From Zea mays (lineage: Eukaryota > Streptophyta > Magnoliopsida > Poales > Poaceae), in contig NC_050096.1 of assembly GCF_902167145.1 (NCBI RefSeq), forward strand, positions 197,362,566 to 197,426,565: 64,000 bases of DNA, in the 5' to 3' direction. The notes beneath the pieces are model-generated. The model had not been told where the DNA came from, ran no database searches, and worked only from the letters and a program-made list of their open reading frames with translations. Every line of letters begins with the position of its first letter. Within the stretch, counting starts at the first letter, position 1. The translations under genes and the position numbers were made by a program. Below are positions 20,684 to 31,669 of the stretch, piece by piece.

Positions 20684-22251
20684 TGTCGGGGACCATAATT
20701 AGGGGTACTCTCAAGACGTCTAATTTTCAGCTGGTAACCCCATCAGCATAAAGCTGCAGAGGCCTGATGGGTACGATTAAGTCAGAGATCAGTCCATACG
20801 AGTGACTCGATCACGCTTCACCCGAGCCTAGCCTCGGACTCGGGCAGCCGACCTCGAGGGACTTCCGTCTCACCCGAGGCCCCCCTTTTAACGGCGGACA
20901 CATCTCCGGCTCGCCCGAGGCCTTGGCTTCGCTAAGAAGCAACCCTGACTAAATCGCCGCACCGACTGACCGAGTTGCAGGGGCATTTAACGCAAAGGTG
21001 GCCTGACACCTCTATCCTGACGCGCGCCCCCCGGCAGAGCCGAAGTGACCGCCGTCACTCCGCTGCTCCACTGACCGGTCTGACAGAAAGACAGCGCCGC
21101 CTGCGCCACTCCGACTGCAGTGCCGCTCGATAGAGTGAGTCTGACAGGCAGTCAGGCCTCGCCAGGGGCGCCATAGGGAACTCCGCTCCGCCTGACCCCA
21201 GGGCTCGGACTCGGGCTAAGACCCGGAAGACGGCGAACTCCGCTCCGCCCGACCCCAGGGCTCGGACTCGGGCTAAGACCCGGAAGACGGCGAACTCCGC
21301 TCCGCCCGACCCCAGGGCTCGGACTCGGGCTAAGACCCGGAAGACGGCGAACTCCGCTCCGCCCGACCCCAGGGCTCGGACTCGGGCTCGGCCCCGGAAG
21401 ACGACGAACTCCGCCTCGCCTGACCCTAGGGCTCGGACTCCGCCCTGGCCTCTGCCGAACGACTTCCGCCTCGCCCGACCCAGGGGCTCGGACTCGGCCT
21501 CGGCAACGGAAGACAGATTCGACCCCAGCTTCGAAGGAGCCCCCACGTCGCCCGGCCTCGGGCGCGGGCCCGCCACGTCAACAGGAAGCGCCATCCCCAC
21601 TCTACCCTTAGCCGACTCGGGCCGAAGAGAACAAGACCGGTGTCCCATCTGACCAGCTCCGCCAGATAGGCAATGATGGCGCCTCCCAAGCTCCATGACG
21701 GCGGCGGCTCTCAGCTCTCTTACGGAAGCAGGTGGACGTCAGCAAGGACTCGACCGCTCCGACAGTTGTCTTCCGCCAAGCTCCGTTGCTCCTCCGACAG
21801 CCACGACATCACGCCAGCAGGGTGCCAAGATCTCTCTGGCTGCCACATTGGCATGTACTTAGGGCGCTAGCTCTCCCTCCGCTAGACACGTAGCACTCTG
21901 CTACACCCCTCATTGTACACCTGGATCCTCTCCTTACGACTATAAAAGGAAGGACCAGGGCCTTATTAGAGAAGGTTGGTCGCGCGGGACCGAGGACGGG
22001 ACAGGCGCTCTCTTGGGGCCGCTCGCTTCCCTCACCCGCGTGGACGCTTGTAACCCCCCTACTGCAAGCGCACCCGACCTGGGCGCGGGACGAACACGAA
22101 GGCCGCGAGACTTCCACCTCTCTCACGCCCGTCTCCGGCCACCTCGCCTCTCCCCCCTTCGCGCTCGCCCACGCGCTCGACCCATCTGGGCTGGGGCACG
22201 CAGCACACTCACTCGTCGGCTTAGGGACCCCCAAGTCTCGAAACGCCGACA
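20684..22251 (+). mobile_element. Solo LTR of Huck with perfect 5-bp target duplication
   Basis: It begins TGTCGGGGACCATAATTAGG and ends CGAAACGCCGACA. It is flanked by CTAGC on both sides (20679-20683 and 22252-22256), the 5-bp duplication made by integrase. A TATA box, TATAAAAG, lies at 21941-21948. About five or six 57-bp tandem units lie at about 21180-21480. No internal Huck sequence is attached, so recombination between the two LTRs removed the body. Confidence 0.95.
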
Positions 22252-22256
22252 CTAGC

Positions 22257-22815
22257 TGCTTCTGTTTCTGCTTCTGGTCGCTCCTCCTGGCTCATATGGG
22301 ATGTAATCTCATCATCTGTCCACTAGTTCTTGCATTATTGTCCTGCTACAAGGATGGACGGACTCGCTCAAACTCCAAAGATACAGTACGAGTACTCTAG
22401 AGTACCGCTGCTGGCTGCTGCCTTTAAAGGCAGGCAAGGGATCTGCTTCCGCATCTCGCTCACGTACGTGTGTGAGCACGTCCTGTCCTGCACGCGGCGT
22501 CTTGTACAGTACGGGCTGTTTCTGTTTGTTTGCACGCGTGCATGACCCGACGATGAACGCCACGTACCACTACTGTCTACTAGTGCAGTAGCAGCGAGCC
22601 GTTTGATGATGGATCAACAATAGTCATGATAGTCGACGTCGGCCTGGCACGAGCATGCACAACGGTAGCTAGCTAGGCTGTGACAAAGGCAGGCACGGAT
22701 GGGAATGAGATGGGACGGCACGTCTGCACTGCAACTGCTCCTGGGGTCTGGGGACGACAGGAGGAGCACAGCAGGCCAGCAGCGAGCCAACGGGCAGTGG
22801 CCGAGTGACCAAATG
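22257..22815. other. Intergenic stretch after the solo LTR
   Basis: This looks like low-copy DNA with ACGTACGTG and TAGCTAGCTAG motifs. No coding region, RNA gene or repeat structure is supported. Confidence 0.45.
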
Positions 22816-24041
22816 ATTGTGGTTAAACATGTCCACCAGGCGAGCGGCCCGGAGCCCGGCACGAACCCGACCCGGCATGGTGGTTAACGGGCTCATACCG
22901 GTCCGGCACAGCAGCCGTGCCGTGCTTGGGCCACATGTGGGGTACGCCGTGCCTGACCCGAGCATGGCCCATGGTAGCCGCCGGCCCGTTCAAGGCCTAT
23001 CCGGAAGGAAGAAAAATATCTCCTCCGATCTCTCACACACCAACACCGTCGCTCGTCCCTCTCCAACTCTCTCCTCTCTTCACCGTCGCTCTCTCTGGCA
23101 CCGTCGCTCGTCCCTCTCCTCTTGATCCGCTCGGTGTTCGAACGACTCTGGCTCCAACTCCGACTCCGATGATCTTCCCTCTCGCTCCATCGCCGAAACC
23201 GTAAGTCGAATCTGGCTTAACTCGTAACCCTAAATTGGTGTCCGTCGACGGCGACTTTTTTGGTGCTTGCTTGTGTGCTGCTCGGTGCTCCTAAGTCCTG
23301 ATCCAGCTGTTCTTGTGAGGTTTGATTCGGTTGTTCCCCTAGATCTACCATTCTACCTTCACTCTGAAACCCTAACTACTTCGTTCCCCTCTGTCTCGGC
23401 CAAGATCCATATTCTGCTCCTCTTTTCCTCTCTCAAGCTCAAGCCACATCCCCTCTGGTGGCCCCTCGTTGGCGATCTGGTGCTCCGGTCGGTCAGGTGA
23501 ACCATGAACACCTACTTGTGCTCATACTTGTGTGGTGCTCCTGCTTGTTTTTATTTTAATTTGTTCTTCCTTTTTCTATGTATTGAAGGCCGTTGAGGAG
23601 CCGATGGCGCCGTGAGGAGCCGGTCAAAATCCCTAGATGGATCTTGATCCGGCCGTCGAGGCGGCGGAGCATGCACTTGAGGATTACAATGAGCAGATGG
23701 ATGAGATGGCGTTGTTTGGCCATAATGTGGATGTTGTTGTCAACATCAACGCGGTGGAGCCACAACCAACACCGACCATGGCCGGGACGGTGACGGGTCT
23801 ACGAGCCCCACTGCCACTGGTAGTGGTAGCACTGCTCGTGACACCCGAACGAGGAAGAGGCTACCCATGTCCAGAGTATGGTCTGACTTTGATGAGGTAA
23901 CTGGTGTAGACGACAAAGGTAAGAAGGTAAGGGTCTCTGCCATTTGCAAACACTGCAAAACTACCTTGTCTGCTAAATCTTCCACTGGTACTGGACATTT
24001 GCTTAGGCACCAACAACATTGTAAAGCTAAGATTGAGCATG
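22816..24041 (+). mobile_element. hAT-type DNA transposon, 5' part, cut by retrotransposon B
   Basis: GC-rich subterminal DNA dense in GGCACG/CGTGCC and GGCCCG motifs (about 22830-23000), typical of plant hAT elements, leads into a leader and then an ORF with a BED zinc finger. A leader intron is likely: donor ACC|GTAAGT at 23201 and acceptor TTGAAG at 23588. The left terminal repeat and the 8-bp duplication cannot be fixed by eye. The element is interrupted at 24042 by the LTR of element B; the rest of the transposase should lie beyond the window. Confidence 0.7.
23637..24041 (+). pseudogene. hAT transposase N-terminus with BED zinc finger, frameshifted and interrupted
   Basis: The first part opens at 23637 (MDLDPAVEAAEHALEDYNEQ). 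A shift of frame near 23780-23800 is needed to enter the second part, a Ser/Thr/Gly-rich linker with TRTRKR and then RVWSDFDEV and the BED finger: CKHC, 17 residues on H, then H and C (C-x2-C...H-x4-5-C/H pattern, about 23940-24030). BED fingers bind DNA at transposon ends; the DDE catalytic and dimerisation domains are absent here. Reading stops where the Sirevirus LTR begins at 24042. A domesticated BED-hAT gene is an alternative, but the flanking subterminal motifs favour a transposon. Confidence 0.75.
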
Positions 24042-25277
24042 TGAAAGGGAAATGTGCCCTTGGGCCATTTCTATAATTGTTTTGGTGATTAGATGCCCAA
24101 CACAAATATTTTGAACTTGTATGTGCTAAGTGAGCAAGAAGTGCAAATCAAAGACAAGGTATGTTTCTAGACCTAGTGAATTGTTTTTAAGTACTAACAT
24201 GTTTGTCCAAGTGCTAGAAATAGTGCAGAGAAAAGAGAAACGAATTTGGAAAAGGATTGGCTGTGAGCAGCCAACATCAGCTCGGGCCTGGCATACCAGA
24301 CTGTCCGATGGTGCACCAGACAGTGTCAGGTGCGCCAGGCTGGCCGACGGTGAACCGGTTGCTCTCGGGAAACAACAGAGGTGTACGGCTAAAATTCACC
24401 GGACTGTCCGGTGAGCCAACTGCGCCAGCGGCCAACGGTCGTCCGCGCGATCAACGCGCGACACGTGGCCAGCTCCAACGGTCGGCTGGGTGCACCGGAC
24501 TGTCCGGTGCATCAACCAGCCCCGAGGAGCAACGGTCGGCTGCACCCGATATGGAAGGAGATCGCGCACCGGACATGAACAGTGGCTGTCCGGTGGTGCA
24601 CTGGACTGTCCGGTGCACCACTCGACAGAAGGCAAGATTGGCTTTCCAAGTTGGCCTCCAACGGCTCCTAGCTGCCTTGGGGCTATAAAAGGGACCCCCT
24701 AGGCGCATGGAGCACAACAACAAGCTTACAAGAAACATCCTAAGACACCTAGACTCTGCATTCACGAATTCGGATTATCGTTTTTGAGATTTGAGCACCG
24801 TTCGAGTTGTAAACTCCTTGCGTTGTGTCTGTGTGCTCACGTCTTCACTTGTGTGCGTGATTGTGCTGCGTATTTGAGTCTTGCGTGTGTTACTCTTCCA
24901 ACCTTACTCTCGTGCTTTCTTTGTGATCTATATTGTAAGGGCAAGAGGCTCCAACTTGTGGAGATTCCTCGCAAACGGGAGAATACTCAAAAGAGAAAAG
25001 ACCGTGGTATTCAAGTTGATCATTAGATCACTTGAAAGGGGTTGAGTGCAACTGTCATCCATTGGGACACCACAACATAGAAGTAGACAAGTGTTACTTG
25101 GCCGAACCACGGGATAAAAATCGCGTGTCTCTTGTGTTGCTTTTTCTGTGATTGTTTTGTTAACAAGAACTCGCTTCAAAGCTGCTTAGTCACACTAACT
25201 CTTTAATAATCAAGTTTGTGGCTATTTAGTGTTTGATTTTACAGGATCACCTATTGACCCTCCTCTAGGAGCTCTCA
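24042..25277 (+). repeat. 5' LTR of element B (1236 bp)
   Basis: It begins TGAAAGGGAAATGTGCC and ends GAGCTCTCA, followed two bases later by the PBS. CACCGGACTGTCCGGTG-type palindromes lie at about 24398-24620, and a TATA box, TATAAAA, at 24684-24690. Confidence 0.93.
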
Positions 25278-25279
25278 AT

Positions 25280-25291
25280 TGGTATCAGAGC
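25280..25291 (+). promoter_or_regulatory. Primer-binding site of element B
   Basis: TGGTATCAGAGC is complementary to the 3' end of initiator-Met tRNA, the usual copia primer, two bases after the LTR. Confidence 0.92.
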
Positions 25292-25327
25292 CGTACTCTT
25301 CATCTAAGAGACTAACCGCCCAAAGAG

Positions 25328-26971
25328 ATGGATCCTAAGGGAAAGGGGATGGTGATCAACAACAATGAGGAGTCCCTCTTAAACGAGCCAAGAGACGACA
25401 AGCCTACTGACTCAGGCTCGAGTCACAAAAAGAGGGACGGGAAGAAGAAGAGACGCATCAAGAAGATTATCTACTACGACAGCGATGCATCTTCTTCTTC
25501 ACCAAGGGACGACGACGACCACAACTCCTCGTCCAAGAAAAAGACGGTTAATCAAAACTATTCCTTTGATTATTCCCGTATTCCCTATAATTCAAATGCA
25601 CATCCACTTTCAATTCCCATCGGAAAACCTCCACACTTTGATGGAGAGGACTATTCGTTTTAGAGCCATAAAATGCGTAATCATCTATTCTCTCTCCATC
25701 CTAGCTTATGGGAAATTGTAGAAAATGGGATGCATTTTGATAGCACTGATAATCCTGTTTTTATAAATGAGCAAATTCATAAAAATGCCCAAGCTACTAC
25801 TGTTTTGCTAGCATCTCTTTGCAGGGATGAGTACAATAAAGTGAGTGGCTTGGACAACACCAAACAGATCTGGGATACCCTCAAAATATCACATGAGGGA
25901 AATGATGCCACCATGATCACCAAGATGGAACTGGTGGAGGGCGAGCTAGGGAGGTTCGCGATGATCAGGGGAGAGGAGCCAACTCAGACCTACATCAGGC
26001 TCAAGACCCTGGTTAACAAGATCCGAAGCTACGGAAGCATAAGATGGATGGATCATGATGTCGTCCAACTCATGCTCAGGTCATTTACCGTTATTGACCC
26101 CCATCTTGTCAATCTTATTCGTGAAAACCCCAGGTACACCAAGATGACGCTCGAGGAGATCCTTGGAAAATTTGTGAGCAGGCGCATGATGGTGAAGGAG
26201 GCACGATACGTGGACGACGCGCTAAATGGTCCACTACCTGTCTACGAGCCGCAACCCATTGCTCTCAAAGCAACAAGCAGCAAGGAGGCGCTACCAAGCA
26301 AGGTAGCACAAGTGGAGGCTGCCGGGCTCAATGAGGAAGAAATGGCGCTTATCATCAAGCGTTTCAAGATCGCACTCAAAGGACGAAAAGGGTACCCCAA
26401 CAAGAATAAAACAAGGGGAAAGCGCTCCTGCTTCAAATGCGGTAAGACTAGTCATTTCATAGCTCAATGCCCCGATAATGATAATGACTAGAGACAAGAA
26501 AAGAGCGGGAAGAGGGAAAAGAAGAAGAATTACAGGAAGGCGAAAAGCGAGGCGCATCTTGGAAAGGAATGAGATTCTGACTGCTCTTCATCTAACTCCG
26601 ACGATGAAGGATTGGCTGCCTCGGCCTTCGACAAGTCTTCGCTCTTCCCCAACGAACGTCATACATGTCTTATGGCCAAGGAGAAGAAGGTACGTATTCG
26701 AAATACTCCTAAGTACTCTTCTTCTAGTGATGAGGAATCTTCTAATGATGAAGTAGATTACTCTGAATTATTTAAGGGTTTAGATAGAGCTAAGATAGAG
26801 AAAATTAATGAATTAATCGATGCTCTTAATGAAAAGGATAGACTGCTAGAAAAGCAAGAGGATAATTTATATGAGGAGCATGACAAGTTTGTTAGTGTTC
26901 AAAAATCCCTTGCTTTAGAAATTAAAAGAAATGAAATGCTATCCTCCGAGTTGTCTGCTTGTCAAGAATTT
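25328..26971 (+). pseudogene. Gag of element B, interrupted by stops
   Basis: It starts MDPKGKGMVINNNEESL and has a Ser/Asp/Lys-rich N-terminus, a capsid-like part (SLHPSLWEIVENGMHFDS; DHDVVQLMLRSF), a zinc knuckle CFKCGKTSHFIAQC (C-x2-C-x4-H-x4-C, near 26430) and an acidic coiled-coil part (LDRAKIEKINELIDALNEKD). In-frame stops occur at 25661 (TAG, where a Trp is found in element A), 26489 and about 26570. Gag forms the cytoplasmic particle in this family. After CQE, near 26970, the sequence jumps to integrase, so the C-terminal third and the protease are deleted. Confidence 0.88.
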
Positions 26972-27403
26972 GTGTTCATAAGCTTCTAAAGGGAGATCAT
27001 GTGTTAGGACTAACCGATGTCTGTTTTGAGAAAGACAGACCTTGTGCAGCATGTCAGGCAGGGAAACAGGTGGGAAGCACCCATCACATCAAGAATGTGA
27101 TGACAACATCAAGACCACTGGAGCTTCTTCACATGGACCTCTTCGGACCCGTTGCCTACCTTAGCATCGGGGGAAGTAAGTATGGTCTGGTAATTGTTGA
27201 TGATTTTTCCCGCTTCACTTGGGTATTCTTTCTGCAGGATAAGTCAGAAACCCAAGGGACCCTAAAGCGCTTCTTAAGGAGAGCTCAAAACGAATTTGAG
27301 CTAAAGGTGAAGAAGATAAGGAGCGACAATGAGTCCGAGTTCAAGAATCTACAAGTTGAAGAGTTTCTTGAGGAGGAAGGTATCAAGTATGAGTTCTCCG
27401 CTC
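26972..27403 (+). pseudogene. Integrase N-terminal fragment of element B
   Basis: It reads HKLLKGDHVLGLTDV, then the zinc-binding CAACQAGKQ and the catalytic core start (MDLFGPVAYLSI, VDDFSRFTWVFFL, KKIRSDNESEF). Two of the three catalytic Asp positions are in view. It stops inside YEFSA where element A's LTR begins. It lacks the H residues of the HHCC finger because the deletion removed them. Confidence 0.88.
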
Positions 27404-28655
27404 TGAAAGGGAAATGTGCCTTTGGGCTATTTCTATAATGTTTTGGTGATTAAGTGCCCAACACATAATCTTTGAGTTGTTATGTGCCAAACAAGCAAGA
27501 AGTACAAATCATGTAACAAGGTATGTTTCTAGAACTAGTACATTCTTTTGAGTACTAACAAATTTTGTCTAAGTGCTAGAAACAGAGAGAAAAGAATTAG
27601 AAAAAGACTTGGCTTCGTGCAGCCAAATCTCAGCTCAGTCTGGCACACCGGACTGTCCGGTGGTGCACCGGACAGTGTCCGGTGCGTCAGGCTGGTTTCC
27701 GGTGAACAGGCCGCTATCGGGAAAAGTTTGGTGGCGTACGGCTATAATTCACTGGACTGTCCGATGGTGCACCGGACAGTCCGGTGAGCCAACGGTCGCC
27801 AGCGCAATGGTCGGCTGCGCAATCCGCGGGCGACGCGTGGCCCGCACCAACAGTCGGCAGGGGGCATCGGACTGTCTGGTGTACACCGGACAGTGTCCGG
27901 TGCGCTAACTGGCCCGGAGGTGCAACGGTCGTCTGCGCCAGAAAAGGAAGGAGATCGGCACCGGACCGTCTACAGTGACTATCCGGTGGCGCACCAGACT
28001 GTCCAGTGGCGCCACTCGACAGAAGGCAAGGATGGCCTTCCTTGTTGGCCTTCAACGACTCCTAGCTGCCTTGGGGCTATAAAAGGGACCCCTAGGCACA
28101 TGGAGGAGATACACAAGCTTACAAGAAACATTCTAAGACTCCAAGACTCCAACTTCACGCATTCGATTCTTTGAGATAGTGACTTGAGCTCCATTTGAGT
28201 TGTGAACTCTGTGTGTTGTGTTTTGAGCTCAAGTTGTGACTTGTGTGCGTAGTTGTGCTGCGATTTGTGTCTTGTGTGTGTTGCTCATCCCAACCTTACT
28301 CCGTGCTTTCATTGTGATCTTTGTTGTAAGGGCGAGAGACTCCAATCTTGTGGAGATTCCTCGCAAACAGGAATAATCATCTAAAGGAAAAACCGTGGTA
28401 TTCAAGTTGATCATCGGATCACTTGAAAGGGGTTGAGTGCAACCCTCGTCCATTGGGACGCCACAACATGGAAGTAGGCAAGTGCTACTTGGCCGAACCA
28501 TGGGATAAAAATCGCGTGTCTTGTGTTGATCTTTCTGTGATTGTCTTGTCCACAAGAATTCGCTTCTCAACTACTTAGTCGCACTAACATTCCTATAACC
28601 AAGTTTTGTGTCTATTTAGAGTTGAATTTTATAGGATCCCCTCTAGGTGCTCTCG
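27404..28655 (+). repeat. 5' LTR of element A (1252 bp)
   Basis: It begins TGAAAGGGAAATGTGCC. It ends GGTGCTCTCG, where related LTRs end CTCA, so the last base has mutated. Palindrome array at about 27650-27990; TATA box at 28078-28084. Confidence 0.92.
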
Positions 28656-28657
28656 AT

Positions 28658-28669
28658 TGGTATCGGAGC
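28658..28669 (+). promoter_or_regulatory. Primer-binding site of element A, one base changed
   Basis: TGGTATCGGAGC differs by one base (A to G) from the initiator-Met tRNA complement seen in element B. Confidence 0.85.
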
Positions 28670-28705
28670 CGTTCTTTTCACATAAGGGACTAATCACCCG
28701 AAGAG

Positions 28706-29403
28706 ATGGATCCTAAGGGAAAGGGGATGGTGGTCAACGACAAGGAGAAGGAGTCCATCTTCAACGAGCCAAGAGATGACAAGCCCACTAACTCTGGCTC
28801 GAGTCACAAGAAGAAGGACGGGAAGAAGAAGAGGCGTATCAAAAAGATCGTCTACTACGACGGCGATGAATCTTCTTCTTCACCAAGAGACGACGACGAT
28901 GGCGATTCTTCATCAAAGAGAAAAACTGTTAATCAAAATTACTCTTTTGACTATTCTCGCATGTCGTACAATTCGAATGCACATTTACTTTCTATTCCAC
29001 TAGGAAAACCTCCACACCTTGATGGAGAGGACTACTCATTTTGGAGTCATAAAATGCATAGTCATCTATTTTCTCTCCATCCTAGCATTTGGAAAATAGT
29101 AGAAAATGGAATGCATTTCGATAGTACGGATAACCCTGTGATGATAAATGAACAAGTTCATAAGAATGCACAAGCTACCACTGTTTTGCTAGCATCTTTG
29201 TGCAGGGATGAATACAACAAGGTGAGCGACTTGGACAATGCCAAGCAAATCTGAGACACCCTCAAGATATCTCATGAGGGAAACGACACCACCATGATCA
29301 CCAAAATGGAGTTGGTGGAAGGCGAGCTGGGGAGATTTGTGATGATCAGGGGAGAGGAGCCAACGCAAACCTACAACAAGCTCAAGACCCTGGTCAACAA
29401 AAT
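28706..29403 (+). pseudogene. Gag of element A, N-terminal part
   Basis: It starts MDPKGKGMVVNDKEKES. The basic KKRRIKKIVYYDGDE segment and capsid-like part (FWSHKMHSHLFSLHPSIWK) match element B. A TGA at 29252-29254 replaces the Trp of KQIWD seen in B; reading resumes in the same frame (MITKMELVEGELGRF) up to element C. The protein continues at 47750. Confidence 0.88.
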
Positions 29404-30575
29404 TGAAAGTCGCCTAGAGGGGGGGGGGTGAATAGGGCGAATCTGAAATTTACAAAGTTTAAGCACAACTACAAGCCAGGGTTAGCGTTAGAATTAAAAT
29501 CGAGTCCGAGAGAGAGGGCGAAAACAAATCACAAGCAAATAAAGAATGTGACACGGTGATTTGTTTTACTGAGGTTCGGTTCTTGCAAACCTACTCCCCG
29601 TTGAGGTGGTCACAAAGACCGGGTCTCTTTCAACCCTTTCCCTCTCTCAAACGGTCACTTAGACCGAGTGAGCTTCTCTTCTCAATCACATGGGACACTA
29701 AGTCCCCACAAGGACCACCACACAATTGGTGTCTCTTGCCTTGGTTACAATTGAGTTGATCACAAGAAAGAATGAGAAAGAAAAGAAGCAATCCAAGCGC
29801 AAGAGCTCAAATGAACACAAATGTCACTTTCTCTAGTCACTATTTGATTTGGAGTGATTCCAGACTTGGGAGAGGATTTGATCTCTTTGGTTGTGTCTAG
29901 AATTGAATGCTATAGCTCTTGTAATGTGTTGGAAGGTGGAAAACTTGGATGCAATGAATGGTGGGGTTGTTGGGGTATTTATAGCCCCAACCACCAAAAG
30001 TGGCCGTTGGGAGGCTGTCTGTCGCATGGCGCACCGGACAGTCCGGTGCGCCACCAGACACTGTTCGGTGCGCCAGCCACGTCACCCGACCGTTAGGGTT
30101 CGACCGTTGGAGCTTCTGTCTTCTGGGTCACCGGACAGTCACTGTGCACTGTCCTGTGCGCCTTCTGGCGCTGCTCTGACTCTGTCGCGCACTGTAGCGC
30201 ATTCAATGCGATTGCAGTCGACCGTTGGCGCTGAAGTAGCCGTTGCTCCGCTGGCACACCGGACAGTCCGGTGAATTTTAGCGGAGTGGCTCCCAGAATT
30301 CCCGAGATTGACGAGTTCAGAGTTGGTGTTCCCTGGTGCACCGGACACTGTCCGGTGGCACACCGGACAGTCCGGTGCGCCAGACCAGGGCTGCCTTCGG
30401 TTATCTTATGCTCCCTTTGTTTGAACCCTTTCTTTTGACTTGTATTGGTTTATTGTGAACCTTTGGCACCTGTAACACTTATAATCTAGAGCAAACTAGT
30501 TAGTCCAATTATTTGTGTTGGGCAATTCAACCACCAAAATCAATTAGAAAAAGTTGTAAGCCTATTTCCCTTTCA
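29404..30575 (-). repeat. 3' LTR of element C (1172 bp)
   Basis: On the plus strand it starts TGAAAGTCGCCTAGAGGGG and ends CCCTTTCA, followed by the complement of the purine tract (ATCTCCCCCTTTTTGG). The TATA box complement TATTTATA is at 29976-29983. Palindromes CACCGGACAGTCCGGTG lie at about 30036-30380. Confidence 0.93.
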
Positions 30576-31398
30576 ATCTCCCCCTTTTTGGTGATTGATG
30601 CCAACACAAACCAAAGCAAATATAGAAGTGCAGAATTGAACTAGTTTGCATAATGTAAGTGCAAAGGTTGCTTGAAATGAAACCAATAACTATTTCTACT
30701 AGATATGCATGGATGGCTTTCTTTTCATATTTAACATTTTGGAAAACATTTGCACCATGGGTTTTGTTTTGCAAATTCTTTGTAAAAATCATTTCAAAAA
30801 CCTTTTGCAAATAGTCAAAGGTACATGAGTAAAAATTGAAGAAAGCATTTTCAAGATTTGAAATTTTCTCCCCCTGTCTCAAATGCTTTTCCTTTGACTA
30901 AACAAAACTCCCCCTTAATGAAATCCTCCTCTTAGTGTTCAAGAGGGTTTTAGATTTAATTTTGAAGAGGGTCTACCAATTTGAAATTATATCAAAAATA
31001 AGATACCAACTGAAAATTCTTTTCTTAACTCAAATTTGAAAGACTACATTTTTGAAATTGGTGGTGGCGATCCTTTTTGCTTTGGGCTAATACTCTCTCC
31101 CCCTTTGGCATGAATCGCCAAAATGGATACTTGAGTGAAATATAAGCCCTTTGAACTACCTTCTCCCCCTATGGTAAATAATACATGAGTGAAGATTATA
31201 CCAAAGTTGGAGAGATGTGCAAAGCGACGGCGAAGGATGAATGATTCGATGGAGTGGAGTGGAAGCCTTGTCTTCGCCGAAGACTCCTTTTCCCTTTCAA
31301 TCTATGACTTAGCATGAAATGGACTTGAAAGAACACATTAGTCATAGCACATGAAAGAGATGATCAAAGGTATATATATGAGCTATGTGTGCAAAATA
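30576..31398 (-). other. Non-coding tail of element C with several PPT-like tracts
   Basis: No gene is seen here. CTCCCCC complements of the purine tract occur near 30578, 30868, 30909, 31097 and 31164, again the multiplied-PPT pattern of Sireviruses. Confidence 0.8.
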
Positions 31399-31669
31399 TC
31401 ATTCAAAATTCCTAGAATCAAGAATATTTAGCTCATGCCTAAGTTTGGTAAAAGTTTGTTCATCTAATGGCTTGGTAAAGATATCGGCTAATTGTTCTTT
31501 GGTGCTAACATATGCAATCTCGATATCCCTCTTTTGTTGGTGATCCCTTAAAAAGTGATACCGAATGACTATGTGTTTAGTGCGGCTATGCTCAACGGGA
31601 TTATCCGACATGCGAATTGCACTCTCATTATCACATAGAAGAGGAACTTTGGTTAATTTGTAACCATAG
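31399..31669 (-). pseudogene. RNase H end of element C
   Basis: The minus-strand reading is [14 protein letters not shown], then [17 protein letters not shown] and [13 protein letters not shown], with the end LNILDSRNFE. It is separated from the rest of pol (41083 onward) by element D. Confidence 0.9.

Larger units (their letters stand above)
24042..27403 (+). mobile_element. Sirevirus element B (Ji/Opie group), 5' LTR, gag and integrase fragment
   Basis: This element inserted in the hAT ORF (candidate duplication GCATG, 24037-24041). It has a 5' LTR, a PBS, a gag with stops, and an internal deletion that joins mid-gag to the start of integrase near 26972. Element A cuts its integrase at 27404. 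The remainder of B, if present, is beyond the window. Confidence 0.9.
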
